Shown: in pieces, positions 1 to 5,975 of the stretch
How the letters are laid out: every line of letters starts with the position of its first letter
Numbering within the stretch: the first letter of the stretch is position 1
NCBI GenBank assembly: GCA_937941745.1
Contig: CALDGV010000039.1
Span: 1-6,661, forward strand
Reading direction: 5' to 3'
DNA from: an uncultured Prosthecobacter sp.
GTDB taxonomy: Bacteria > Verrucomicrobiota > Verrucomicrobiia > Verrucomicrobiales > Verrucomicrobiaceae
Length of the DNA stretch: 6,661 nt
The notes under the pieces: generated by a model
Databases searched by the model: none
The model's input: only the letters and a program-made list of their open reading frames with translations
Told to the model about the DNA's origin: nothing
Program-made: the position numbers and the translations under genes

Positions 1-433
1 CGTAGCCCTCGGGGATCGTCCACTGGCCGCTGCCATAAATCGCAAACTGATCCGGCGTGGCCAGGATCTTCTGCGAGATCGTTTCGATCGCCTCTTCCCA
101 CGAAATCGGCTCCAGCACGCCATTCCGCCGCAGCAGCGGCTGCGTGAGGCGATCTTTGCCATACAGCGCCAGGCCGACATGATAGCCCTTCACGCAAAGA
201 AGCCCTTTATTGACCTCCGCGAGTTGATCTCCCTCAATGGCGACCACACGGCCATTTTTCACACCCACACGCACATGACAACCCGTGCCGCAAAATCGAC
301 ACGGAGCCTTATCCCAGGCGATTCCGTCATTGGAGGCCGCAGCAGCAGACGGCGCATTCTGAGCCCGCGCCTGTGCGGCGGCGGAAGCAGCCGCCAGAGC
401 GGCCATTCGGTTGAAATCACGGCGTTGGATCAT
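1..433 (-). CDS. napA: Periplasmic nitrate reductase catalytic subunit NapA, N-terminal part (runs off left edge)
   Basis: NapA reduces nitrate to nitrite in the periplasm, using a bis-MGD molybdenum cofactor and one [4Fe-4S] cluster. About 144 N-terminal residues are visible. Residues 4-10 (RRDFNRM) are a twin-arginine Tat signal, followed by a short Ala-rich hydrophobic stretch (about 10-24). The cluster ligands are present as C45-x2-C48-x3-C52-x27-C80 (CRFCGTGC, then LLCVKG), with the conserved Lys82 that lies between the cluster and the cofactor. The later stretches YGKDRLTQPLLR and GSGQWTIPEGY are close to classical NapA. The Mo-ligand Cys lies beyond the window. The ATG at 433-431 overlaps the napD stop (ATGA), which indicates translational coupling and an operon. 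Generic formate-dehydrogenase-type oxidoreductases share the fold, but the Tat signal, these motifs and the adjacent napD make NapA the clear choice. Confidence 0.95.
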   Translation of the reverse strand, partial: MIQRRDFNRMAALAAASAAAQARAQNAPSAAAASNDGIAWDKAPCRFCGTGCHVRVGVKNGRVVAIEGDQLAEVNKGLLCVKGYHVGLALYGKDRLTQPLLRRNGVLEPISWEEAIETISQKILATPDQFAIYGSGQWTIPEGY

Positions 434-693
434 GGAGAGTATGTTGGAGAGGCTGTCGTCGGATCATCAAAGTTCACATGCACCACATCAACAAAAGCGA
501 CACCCGGCAGCGCCGCGATCCAGTCGTGCAGCTCGCGTAATCGAGCATCATCCTCGGCCTCGATGGCGGCTGGCAGCCAGCGCCCTTCTGGGAGACCTGC
601 GGTCACCCCCTCTTTTTCGTCGAGTGCCTGACGCAATCCAAAGGCTCGCTCATCATGGGCGAGGCTGATGAGAAGTCCGGACGTGAGAGGCAT
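430..693 (-). CDS. napD: NapD, chaperone of the NapA Tat signal peptide
   Basis: This 87-residue protein has the length and pattern of the NapD family: a small cytoplasmic ferredoxin-like fold that binds the NapA twin-arginine signal and holds back export until the cofactor is inserted. Recognisable parts are the first strand (LLISLAHDE), the helix that follows, the IEAEDDARLRELHDWIAALPGV segment split over about residues 43-65, and the last strand VDVVHVNF. The ATG at 693-691 is the only usable start, because an in-frame TAG lies seven codons upstream. No Shine-Dalgarno sequence precedes it; the leader instead carries CCTCCTC. The stop at 432-430 overlaps the napA start by the ATGA arrangement. 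A promoter candidate lies about 26-54 bases upstream. Sequence identity in this family is low, so the call rests on length, pattern and the napA neighbour. Confidence 0.9.
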   Translation of the reverse strand: MPLTSGLLISLAHDERAFGLRQALDEKEGVTAGLPEGRWLPAAIEAEDDARLRELHDWIAALPGVAFVDVVHVNFDDPTTASPTYSP

Positions 694-718
694 GATTGAG
701 GAGGAATTTTGCTATGAA

Positions 719-747
719 ATTTTAATGGGCCGCGCAGTTCGCGGCAA
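719..747 (-). promoter_or_regulatory. Candidate sigma70-like promoter of napDA
   Basis: On the minus strand TTGCCG (747-742) and TAAAAT (724-719) are separated by exactly 17 bases. This is 4 of 6 and 5 of 6 matches to the -35 and -10 consensus at ideal spacing. Transcription would begin near 712, giving a leader of only about 20 bases before the napD ATG at 693. The spacer is occupied by a perfect inverted repeat (729-745). I see no FNR-type TTGAT-N4-ATCAA box in the 694-831 gap and no equally good promoter facing the plus-strand genes. This is a prediction by eye; the housekeeping sigma consensus of this phylum may differ. Confidence 0.5.
729..745. repeat. Perfect inverted repeat (6-bp arms, 5-base centre) in the napDA promoter spacer
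   Basis: GCCGCG (729-734), CAGTT (735-739) and CGCGGC (740-745) form a perfect dyad. It lies between, and touches, the candidate -35 and -10 boxes of napDA, so a protein bound there would block RNA polymerase. A transcript from either strand crossing it could also fold into a small hairpin, but no T-tract follows, so it is not a typical terminator. The regulator is unknown; the dyad does not look like an FNR or NsrR site. Confidence 0.5.
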
Positions 748-813
748 GACACGAATTCTGTCATTCTTGTCCCCGTTTCTTGTTTTGACCCGCATCTGCG
801 CAACCGGGTTCAC

Positions 814-820
814 AAGGAGA
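814..820 (+). promoter_or_regulatory. Ribosome binding site of the aldolase-like gene
   Basis: AAGGAGA lies 11 bases before the ATG at 832. The spacing is slightly long, but this is the best Shine-Dalgarno sequence correctly placed before any gene start in the window. It favours the ATG at 832 over the later in-frame ATG at 883, which has no such site. Confidence 0.55.
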
Positions 821-831
821 ACAATAACGGC

Positions 832-1854
832 ATGAACGTCCCCGGCCTCCGCGCGTTTTTATCTCCAACAACCCTATGCGCCATGTCCGCCACGCCCACC
901 TCCACCGACTGGCTCTCCCATCGTCCTGAAATCCGCGTGCTCGACTGCACGATCCGCGATGGCGGGTTGATGAACAACCACCACTTCGACGACCACGTCG
1001 TCAAAGCCGTGTATGAAGCCTGCATCGCCTCAGGCATTGATTACATGGAAATCGGCTACCGCGCATCGAGCAAGGACATCAAACTCGGCGAGCATGGCTG
1101 CTGGAAATACTGCCGCGAGGAGGACATCCGCCGCATCGTCGGCGACAACGCCACGAGTGTGAAACTCTCCATCATGGCTGACGCGGGCAAATGCGACTAC
1201 CAAGAGGACATCCCCGCGAAAAAGAACAGCCTCATCGACCTCGTGCGCGTCGCCTGCTACGTTCATCAAGTGCCGCTGGCGCTCGACATGCTCAAAGACG
1301 CCCGCGATAAGGGCTACGAGACCACCGTAAACCTCATGGCCGTGACCACCGTGGGAGATAGCGAGCTGGAGGCCGCGCTGGCACTTCTCGCGCCCTCCGA
1401 GGCGCAGGCGATTTATGTCGTGGACAGCTTTGGCGCACTTTACCCGCTGCAAACTCGCCGCCTCGTCGAAAAATACCTTCATCACGCCAAAAGCGGCGGC
1501 AAAGAGGTTGGCATCCACGCGCATAACAACCTCCAGCTCGCTTACGCGAACACGATTGAGGCCATTTCCCTCGGCGCGAACTACATTGATGCCACCATGG
1601 CCGGCCTGGGCCGCGGCGCGGGCAATTGCCCCATGGAGCTGCTCTTTGGCCTGCTGCGTGACCCCGCCCACCGGCTGCGTCCCATCCTGAAATGCGTCGC
1701 CGACACCATCGAGCCGCTGCGCAAAGACCTCGGCTGGGGCTTTGACCTCCCCTACATGCTCACCGGCCTCCACAACCAGCATCCCCGCTCCGCCATCGCC
1801 TACAACGCCGCAACAGAGCCGCAGGACATCGGCACGTTTTACGACACGTTTTGA
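832..1854 (+). CDS. DRE-TIM metallolyase, 4-hydroxy-2-oxovalerate aldolase-like (HMGL-like domain)
   Basis: This 340-residue cytosolic enzyme belongs to the HMGL-like/DRE-TIM superfamily, whose members make or break C-C bonds next to a keto acid using a divalent metal. Visible signatures are the first-strand motif LDCTIRDGG (R42, D43), strand EIGYRAS (74-80), the metal-binding GIHAHNNL (H229, H231, N232) and the glycine-rich AGLGRGAGNCPMEL (257-270). The last two resemble 4-hydroxy-2-oxovalerate aldolase (DmpG) more than isopropylmalate or citramalate synthase. The C-terminal communication domain by which DmpG channels acetaldehyde to its dehydrogenase partner is not recognisable, and no dehydrogenase gene adjoins, so the substrate is probably different. 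The start at 832 is supported by AAGGAGA. The first 17 residues lack family similarity, so M18 (883) is an alternative. It is the first of three same-strand genes; the next begins 49 bases after its stop. Confidence 0.85.
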   Translation: MNVPGLRAFLSPTTLCAMSATPTSTDWLSHRPEIRVLDCTIRDGGLMNNHHFDDHVVKAVYEACIASGIDYMEIGYRASSKDIKLGEHGCWKYCREEDIRRIVGDNATSVKLSIMADAGKCDYQEDIPAKKNSLIDLVRVACYVHQVPLALDMLKDARDKGYETTVNLMAVTTVGDSELEAALALLAPSEAQAIYVVDSFGALYPLQTRRLVEKYLHHAKSGGKEVGIHAHNNLQLAYANTIEAISLGANYIDATMAGLGRGAGNCPMELLFGLLRDPAHRLRPILKCVADTIEPLRKDLGWGFDLPYMLTGLHNQHPRSAIAYNAATEPQDIGTFYDTF

Positions 1855-1903
1855 TCCCGGCAAGCCCTGCTGGATTCGCCTTGGACGATGCCTCATCACT
1901 GCC

Positions 1904-3286
1904 ATGAAATGCCTCGCCATCCAGCTTCTGGTGCTTCTTCTCGCGCCGGTGGTCTCCGCGCAGAAGCCGCCTGCCGTGCTTGCGCGTGATGATGGCTACC
2001 GGGGCATCTGGTATGCGAATCAACCCTCGAAGGATGAATACCGCTACAAATACAGCGGCGGCTTCGCGACTTATCCGCAACAGCAACTCCCACAGGCCAT
2101 TTATGCGAAGGAGGTGAACAAGACCTTCTTCTGCTACGGCGGTCGCACGCGGGAGAAAAACGAGCTGCTTCACATGGTCAGCTATCTCGATCACACCACC
2201 GGCACCGTGCCGCGCCCGGCGATCTTGCTGAACAAGAAGACCGATGATGCGCACGACAACCCCACCCTCATGCTCGACGATGCCGGGCATGTGTGGGTTT
2301 TTTCCGCTGCCCACGGTACGGCGCGGCCTTCCTGGATTCACAGGAGCACGAAGCCGTGGTCGGTGGACGAGTTTGAGGAGATTCTGGAGACCAACTTCTC
2401 CTACACGCACCCGTGGTGGATGCCGGGAAAGGGGTTTCTCTTTCTGCACACACGCTACAGTGCCGGGCGAGGCTTGTTTTCGATGACGAGCGCGGATGGA
2501 CGCGCTTGGAGCCAGCCGCGCAGTCTGGCCCACATCGGAATGGGCGACTACCAGCTCACCTGGCGGCTTGGGCAGCGCCTCGCGAGTGTGTTTGACTACC
2601 ACCCGAAGCCGGTCGGCCTCAATGAACGGTCCAACATCTATTACATGGAGACGGACGACTTTGGCGGCACCTGGCGCACAGTCGGCGGCGCGGTGCTTGA
2701 GATTCCGCTCACCGAGTCGGCGAATCCGGCACTTGTGCTCGATTCGCGTGCTGAAAAGCAGCTCGTTTACCTGAAAGACCTGAACTTTGACAATACAGGC
2801 AAGCCCGTGGTTCTGTTTCTGACCGCCACGGGCTACGAGTCGGGTCCGAAACACGGTCCGCGCACCTGGTTCACCATGCGCTGGACCGGCACGGAGTGGG
2901 TGCGCCGGCCCTTCACGACCTCGGATCACAACTACGACCACGGCTCCCTCCACATTGAGCCGGACGGTCTCTGGCGGATCGTCGCGCCGACCGATCCCGG
3001 CCCGCAGCCGTGGACCGCCGGTGGCGAGATGGTGATGTGGACCAGCCGCGATGAGGGTGCGACATGGAGCAAGGCGAAAATGCTCACCCACGACAGCCTC
3101 CGCAACCACACCTACGCACGTCGTCCCGTGAACGCCCACCCCGGCTTTTACACCTTCTGGGCGGACGGTCACACGCTCGAACCCGCCGAGTCGCGCCTCT
3201 ATTTCACCGACCGCGAAGGCAGCCAAGTGTGGCGATTGCCTGAATCGATGAGCGGAAACTCCGCACCACCGGAACCAGCCTGGTGA
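1904..3286 (+). CDS. Exported BNR_4-family beta-propeller protein, putative polysaccharide lyase or glycan-binding enzyme
   Basis: The 460-residue product begins with a signal peptide (MKCLAIQLLVLLLAPVVSA, likely cut after A19). The mature part opens with GYRGIWYANQP (31-41) and FATYPQQQ, typical of the BNR repeat-containing BNR_4 family (Pfam PF15892). Three Asp boxes (S/T-x-D-x-G-x-T-W type) are visible at 195-202 (TSADGRAW), 250-257 (TDDFGGTW) and 381-388 (SRDEGATW), as expected of a bladed propeller. Conserved-looking polar/aromatic clusters include DAHDNP (H118), SYTHPWW (Y167, H169), H182/R184 and DYHPK (Y232, H233). As I recall, characterised relatives include ulvan lyases of PL24/PL25, which use His/Tyr/Arg chemistry; sialidase-type activity is less likely. 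The ORF stays open upstream to 1742, but that part overlaps the aldolase gene and reads as its shadow; the signal peptide fixes the start at 1904. No Shine-Dalgarno sequence is seen. A lyase gene follows after 39 bases. Confidence 0.82.
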   Translation: MKCLAIQLLVLLLAPVVSAQKPPAVLARDDGYRGIWYANQPSKDEYRYKYSGGFATYPQQQLPQAIYAKEVNKTFFCYGGRTREKNELLHMVSYLDHTTGTVPRPAILLNKKTDDAHDNPTLMLDDAGHVWVFSAAHGTARPSWIHRSTKPWSVDEFEEILETNFSYTHPWWMPGKGFLFLHTRYSAGRGLFSMTSADGRAWSQPRSLAHIGMGDYQLTWRLGQRLASVFDYHPKPVGLNERSNIYYMETDDFGGTWRTVGGAVLEIPLTESANPALVLDSRAEKQLVYLKDLNFDNTGKPVVLFLTATGYESGPKHGPRTWFTMRWTGTEWVRRPFTTSDHNYDHGSLHIEPDGLWRIVAPTDPGPQPWTAGGEMVMWTSRDEGATWSKAKMLTHDSLRNHTYARRPVNAHPGFYTFWADGHTLEPAESRLYFTDREGSQVWRLPESMSGNSAPPEPAW

Positions 3287-3325
3287 GACCCCAAAACTCG
3301 AAACCACCCGCCACCACGACGCCCT

Positions 3326-5209
3326 ATGAAACCACAGCCCACGATGAGGACGAGACACTTTTTTCTGGGATGGGCCTTGCTGCTCTTGCTCGTCATGCAT
3401 GTCTCTTTTTCTCGTGCGGAAGGCACGCTGCCTGCGGACATCCTCGCGCGATTAAAGCCTGCGCATCCACGCCTGCTGGCCTCGGCGGCAGATTTCGAGC
3501 AGCTCAAAAAACAGACTTCGGAAGGAAAGGCGGCCCAGTGGTTGGGTCATCTCAAAAAAGAAGCCGGTGAGCTGCTAAAAGCCGAGCCATCACGTTACGA
3601 GATTCCAGATGGCAAGCGGCTCCTGGCCACCAGCCGTCGCGTGCTCGATCGTGTGCTCACCCTGGGGCTTGTCTTTCGCCTCGCGGGCGACACTCGCCAC
3701 TCGGAGCGGCTCTGGCTTGAGCTGGAGGCCGCTGCACGGTTCAAAGACTGGAACCCGAGCCATTTCCTCGACACGGCGGAAATGACCGCCGCTTTTGCCA
3801 TCGGCTACGACTGGCTCTTTGACACGTGGACACCGGAGCGTCGCGCGGTGCTGCGCACGGCCATCGTGGAGCTGGGGCTGAAGCAGGCGCTGCCTTTGTA
3901 TCGCAAACAAAAAGGGTGGACGGCGGCTGATCACAATTGGAGCCAGGTCTGCAACGGCGGCATGACTCTCGGTGCGCTGGCTCTCGCTGATGAGGAGCAG
4001 GCGCTCGCCGCCGAGATCCTTCCTGCCGCCATCGCCAGCGTGCGGCGGCCGATGCACGAGTTCGCGCCGGACGGTGCCTGGGGAGAGGGACCCAGTTACT
4101 GGGATTACGCGGTGATGTACAATGTGCTCATGATCGCTGCTCTCGATTCCGCTCTGGGCACGGATTTCGGTCTGTCGGAGATGGAGGGCTTCTCGAAAGC
4201 GGCGGATTTCCCCATCTACGTCACTGGCCCTACCGGACGAACCTTCAACTATGCCGATGCCGGAGACGGCGGCTGCGGCGGGCAGCACATGCTCTGGCTC
4301 GCCTCCCGCTTCGAGCGCCCTGACTTCGCCGCCTTTCGCATCGCCCGCGCTGGGGAGCGACCGACCGCGCTGGACCTGCTTTATGGCCGCCGCTGGCTGA
4401 TGCAGCCGCCGGGGAACCGGCAGCAACCGCCCGCCAAACATTTCCGCAGCTCCGAGGTGGTCACGCTGCGCAGCGCCTGGGATGATCCGCAGGCCACTTT
4501 TGTGGCCTTCAAGGGTGGAAACAACGCGGTGAACCACAGCAACCTCGATCTCGGCACCTTTGTGCTCGAAGCCGCAGGCGAACGATGGGCTTTCGACCTC
4601 GGCGCGGATGATTACAACCTGCCCGGCTACTTCGGATCGAAAAGGTGGGACTACTACCGCATGCGTGCTGAAGGTCACAACACGCTGGTGATCGCGCCCG
4701 ATGCGCGCCCCGATCAAGCCACCAAGGCCAAAGCCTCCATCGAGCGCTTTCATGAATCACCGGGCCGGGCGTTTGCCATCGTGAATCTAAGCGCCGCCTA
4801 CGCCTGCCGTGCCTCCGCCGTCAGGCGCGGCATCATGCTCTCCGGTCACGATGTGATCGTGCAAGACGAGATCGAAACAGACGCGCCCGTCGAGGCCTGG
4901 TGGTTCATGCACACCGGAGCCGAGGTGAAATGCGACGGCGCCATTGCCGTGATGACGCAAAACGGCCGCCAGTTGACCGCGACGCTGCTTTCGCCTGCGG
5001 GCGCTGTCTTCGAGGTGATGCCCGCCGAACCGCTCGCCACGTCGCCACATCCCGAGCGCCAGCAGGTGAAGCACACGTCGATGCGCCATCCGCGCAAGCT
5101 GGCCGTGCATGTCGGTGCATTGGCATCACCACGGTTCACCGTGCTGCTTTCACCGGGCGGGAGCAGCGCGAATCCCGCCCTCCCACCCGCCCTGGCTGAA
5201 TGGCGTTAG
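3326..5209 (+). CDS. Exported heparinase II/III-like polysaccharide lyase
   Basis: The 627-residue protein has an N-terminal signal segment (hydrophobic about 12-26, likely cleavage after SRA at 31), an (alpha/alpha) toroid of roughly 40-350 and a C-terminal beta-sandwich of about 370-627. It should break an acidic polysaccharide by beta-elimination in the periplasm or outside. Candidate catalytic residues are H203/N204 (DHNWSQVCNGG), E254 and Y258 (GEGPSYWDY), and H404 (NHSNLDLGTF). D424 (WAFDLGADDYNLPGYF) and H451 (EGHNTLVI) match a structural metal site. The His203-Tyr258-His404 spacing is close to heparinase II as I remember it. The place of the second metal-site His in H-x-H-x-D is Asn406. 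The substrate cannot be read from sequence. The start could also be the ATG at 3344 (M7), since neither has a Shine-Dalgarno sequence. Its TAG stop overlaps the stop of the convergent ric gene. Confidence 0.88.
   Translation: MKPQPTMRTRHFFLGWALLLLLVMHVSFSRAEGTLPADILARLKPAHPRLLASAADFEQLKKQTSEGKAAQWLGHLKKEAGELLKAEPSRYEIPDGKRLLATSRRVLDRVLTLGLVFRLAGDTRHSERLWLELEAAARFKDWNPSHFLDTAEMTAAFAIGYDWLFDTWTPERRAVLRTAIVELGLKQALPLYRKQKGWTAADHNWSQVCNGGMTLGALALADEEQALAAEILPAAIASVRRPMHEFAPDGAWGEGPSYWDYAVMYNVLMIAALDSALGTDFGLSEMEGFSKAADFPIYVTGPTGRTFNYADAGDGGCGGQHMLWLASRFERPDFAAFRIARAGERPTALDLLYGRRWLMQPPGNRQQPPAKHFRSSEVVTLRSAWDDPQATFVAFKGGNNAVNHSNLDLGTFVLEAAGERWAFDLGADDYNLPGYFGSKRWDYYRMRAEGHNTLVIAPDARPDQATKAKASIERFHESPGRAFAIVNLSAAYACRASAVRRGIMLSGHDVIVQDEIETDAPVEAWWFMHTGAEVKCDGAIAVMTQNGRQLTATLLSPAGAVFEVMPAEPLATSPHPERQQVKHTSMRHPRKLAVHVGALASPRFTVLLSPGGSSANPALPPALAEWR
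5155..5180. repeat. GC-rich hairpin inside the 3' end of the lyase gene
   Basis: GGGCGGGA (5155-5162) and TCCCGCCC (5173-5180) form a perfect 8-bp stem with a 10-base loop. The hairpin lies 27-52 bases before the end of the lyase stop codon and 26-51 bases beyond the ric stop on the minus strand. It could define the 3' end of ric mRNA or stall polymerase from either side. No T-run follows on either strand, so it is not a classical intrinsic terminator, and it could arise by chance from Gly/Pro/Ala codons. Confidence 0.4.
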
Positions 5210-5931
5210 ACTGCGGCGAGCCGCTGCGCCGCTGGGAAAAGGATGGAGTTTTCGAGATGGATGTGGCGGTGCAGATCTTCCTCCAAGTCCTGCAAGCCGG
5301 CAAAGAGGGCGCGGTAGGTGTTGCAGGCTTCGATGGGAGGTGAGTAGTCGTTGCTCAAGGCACGCAGTTCTGCCAGCGCCGCGCCGGCATCCTCATGCTC
5401 GTGCATCATGCAGGCGATGGGGCCATCCAGCGGACCAAAGAACGGTATGCCTTCGTCCAATGCCTTGATGGCGGGAAACAGCACCTGCTCCTCCTTTGCC
5501 ATGTGGCTGATGAGTTCGTCTTCCATGCCTTTGAACACCTCAAACAAGGTCACCAGTGACGGAGTGTGGCCGCCATGCACCTGCGCCACGCGCTCCGCCA
5601 TCATGTGCAGACGCGGGAGTTCCTGCCGCAGGAAAGTGTGATGCTTCTCCACGATGTAGTCCGCCAATGCCGCAGGCGGCAGCTCGGCTGGATTGAAATC
5701 GGGGACCTTGTTTCTGTGCTGCTCGGCTTCGAGTTGCTCCAGAATGCTTTCGAGCGCGACACCGCGCCTTTCGCATGCCTCGCGCAGGGTGCGTCCGCCC
5801 TGGCAGCAGAAATCGATCTTGAAATCCTGGAAGACTCGCGAGCGTCCGGGACGTTCGGCGACGAGTTCGCCCACCGTGCGGTCGGCGGTGGTGGTTCCAG
5901 GTGGCGAAATGATGTTGGGATGGTGGCTCAT
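5206..5931 (-). CDS. ric: RIC/YtfE/ScdA-type di-iron protein, repair of iron-sulfur centres
   Basis: This 241-residue cytoplasmic protein matches the family that restores iron-sulfur clusters damaged by nitric oxide or oxidants. Residues about 15-65 form the ScdA_N (DUF542) domain with the Cys pair C42-C43 (DFCCQGG). A hemerythrin-like four-helix domain follows (about 90-235). Its likely di-iron ligands, by family spacing, are H98, H119, H143, E147, H177 or H179, H223 and E227 (motifs EKHHTFL, VAQVHGGH, SHMAKEEQVLFP, MMHEHEDAG, HRHIHLENSILFP). The frame is open upstream to 6054, but that extension overlaps the DUF2264 gene. The ATG at 5931 begins the expected family length. There is no Shine-Dalgarno sequence in the 44-base gap. 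In other bacteria such genes answer to NO-sensing regulators; I see no recognisable site here. The gene fits functionally with napDA. Confidence 0.94.
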   Translation of the reverse strand: MSHHPNIISPPGTTTADRTVGELVAERPGRSRVFQDFKIDFCCQGGRTLREACERRGVALESILEQLEAEQHRNKVPDFNPAELPPAALADYIVEKHHTFLRQELPRLHMMAERVAQVHGGHTPSLVTLFEVFKGMEDELISHMAKEEQVLFPAIKALDEGIPFFGPLDGPIACMMHEHEDAGAALAELRALSNDYSPPIEACNTYRALFAGLQDLEEDLHRHIHLENSILFPAAQRLAAV

Positions 5932-5975
5932 GGTGATCGTTGGGTTGGTTGTGAACTTTTGTTTCGAGGAGAAAG

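Noticed and set aside
179..668. Plus-strand ORFs of 150 and 85 residues
   Set aside because: They are antisense to napA and napD, which have diagnostic motifs, and have no coding character of their own.
785..813. TTGACC as a -35 box for the plus-strand operon
   Set aside because: No acceptable -10 sequence lies 16-18 bases downstream, so I do not call a promoter there.
1742..1903. N-terminal extension of the BNR_4 protein to an upstream ATG
   Set aside because: It overlaps the end of the aldolase gene in another frame and reads as a Ser/Thr/Pro-rich shadow; a clear signal peptide begins at 1904.
1030..1920. 296-residue minus-strand ORF
   Set aside because: Antisense shadow of the aldolase-like gene, with low-complexity Ala/Val/Gly/Arg composition and no motifs.
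1760..3400. 546-residue minus-strand ORF, longer than the gene opposite it
   Set aside because: It is antisense to the BNR_4 gene, rich in Arg/His/Val/Gly with no recognisable motif or signal. The plus-strand frame has a signal peptide and three Asp boxes. Long antisense frames are common in GC-rich DNA.
3590..4753. 387-residue minus-strand ORF
   Set aside because: Antisense shadow of the heparinase-like lyase, which carries catalytic motifs in the plus frame; no family pattern in the antisense product.
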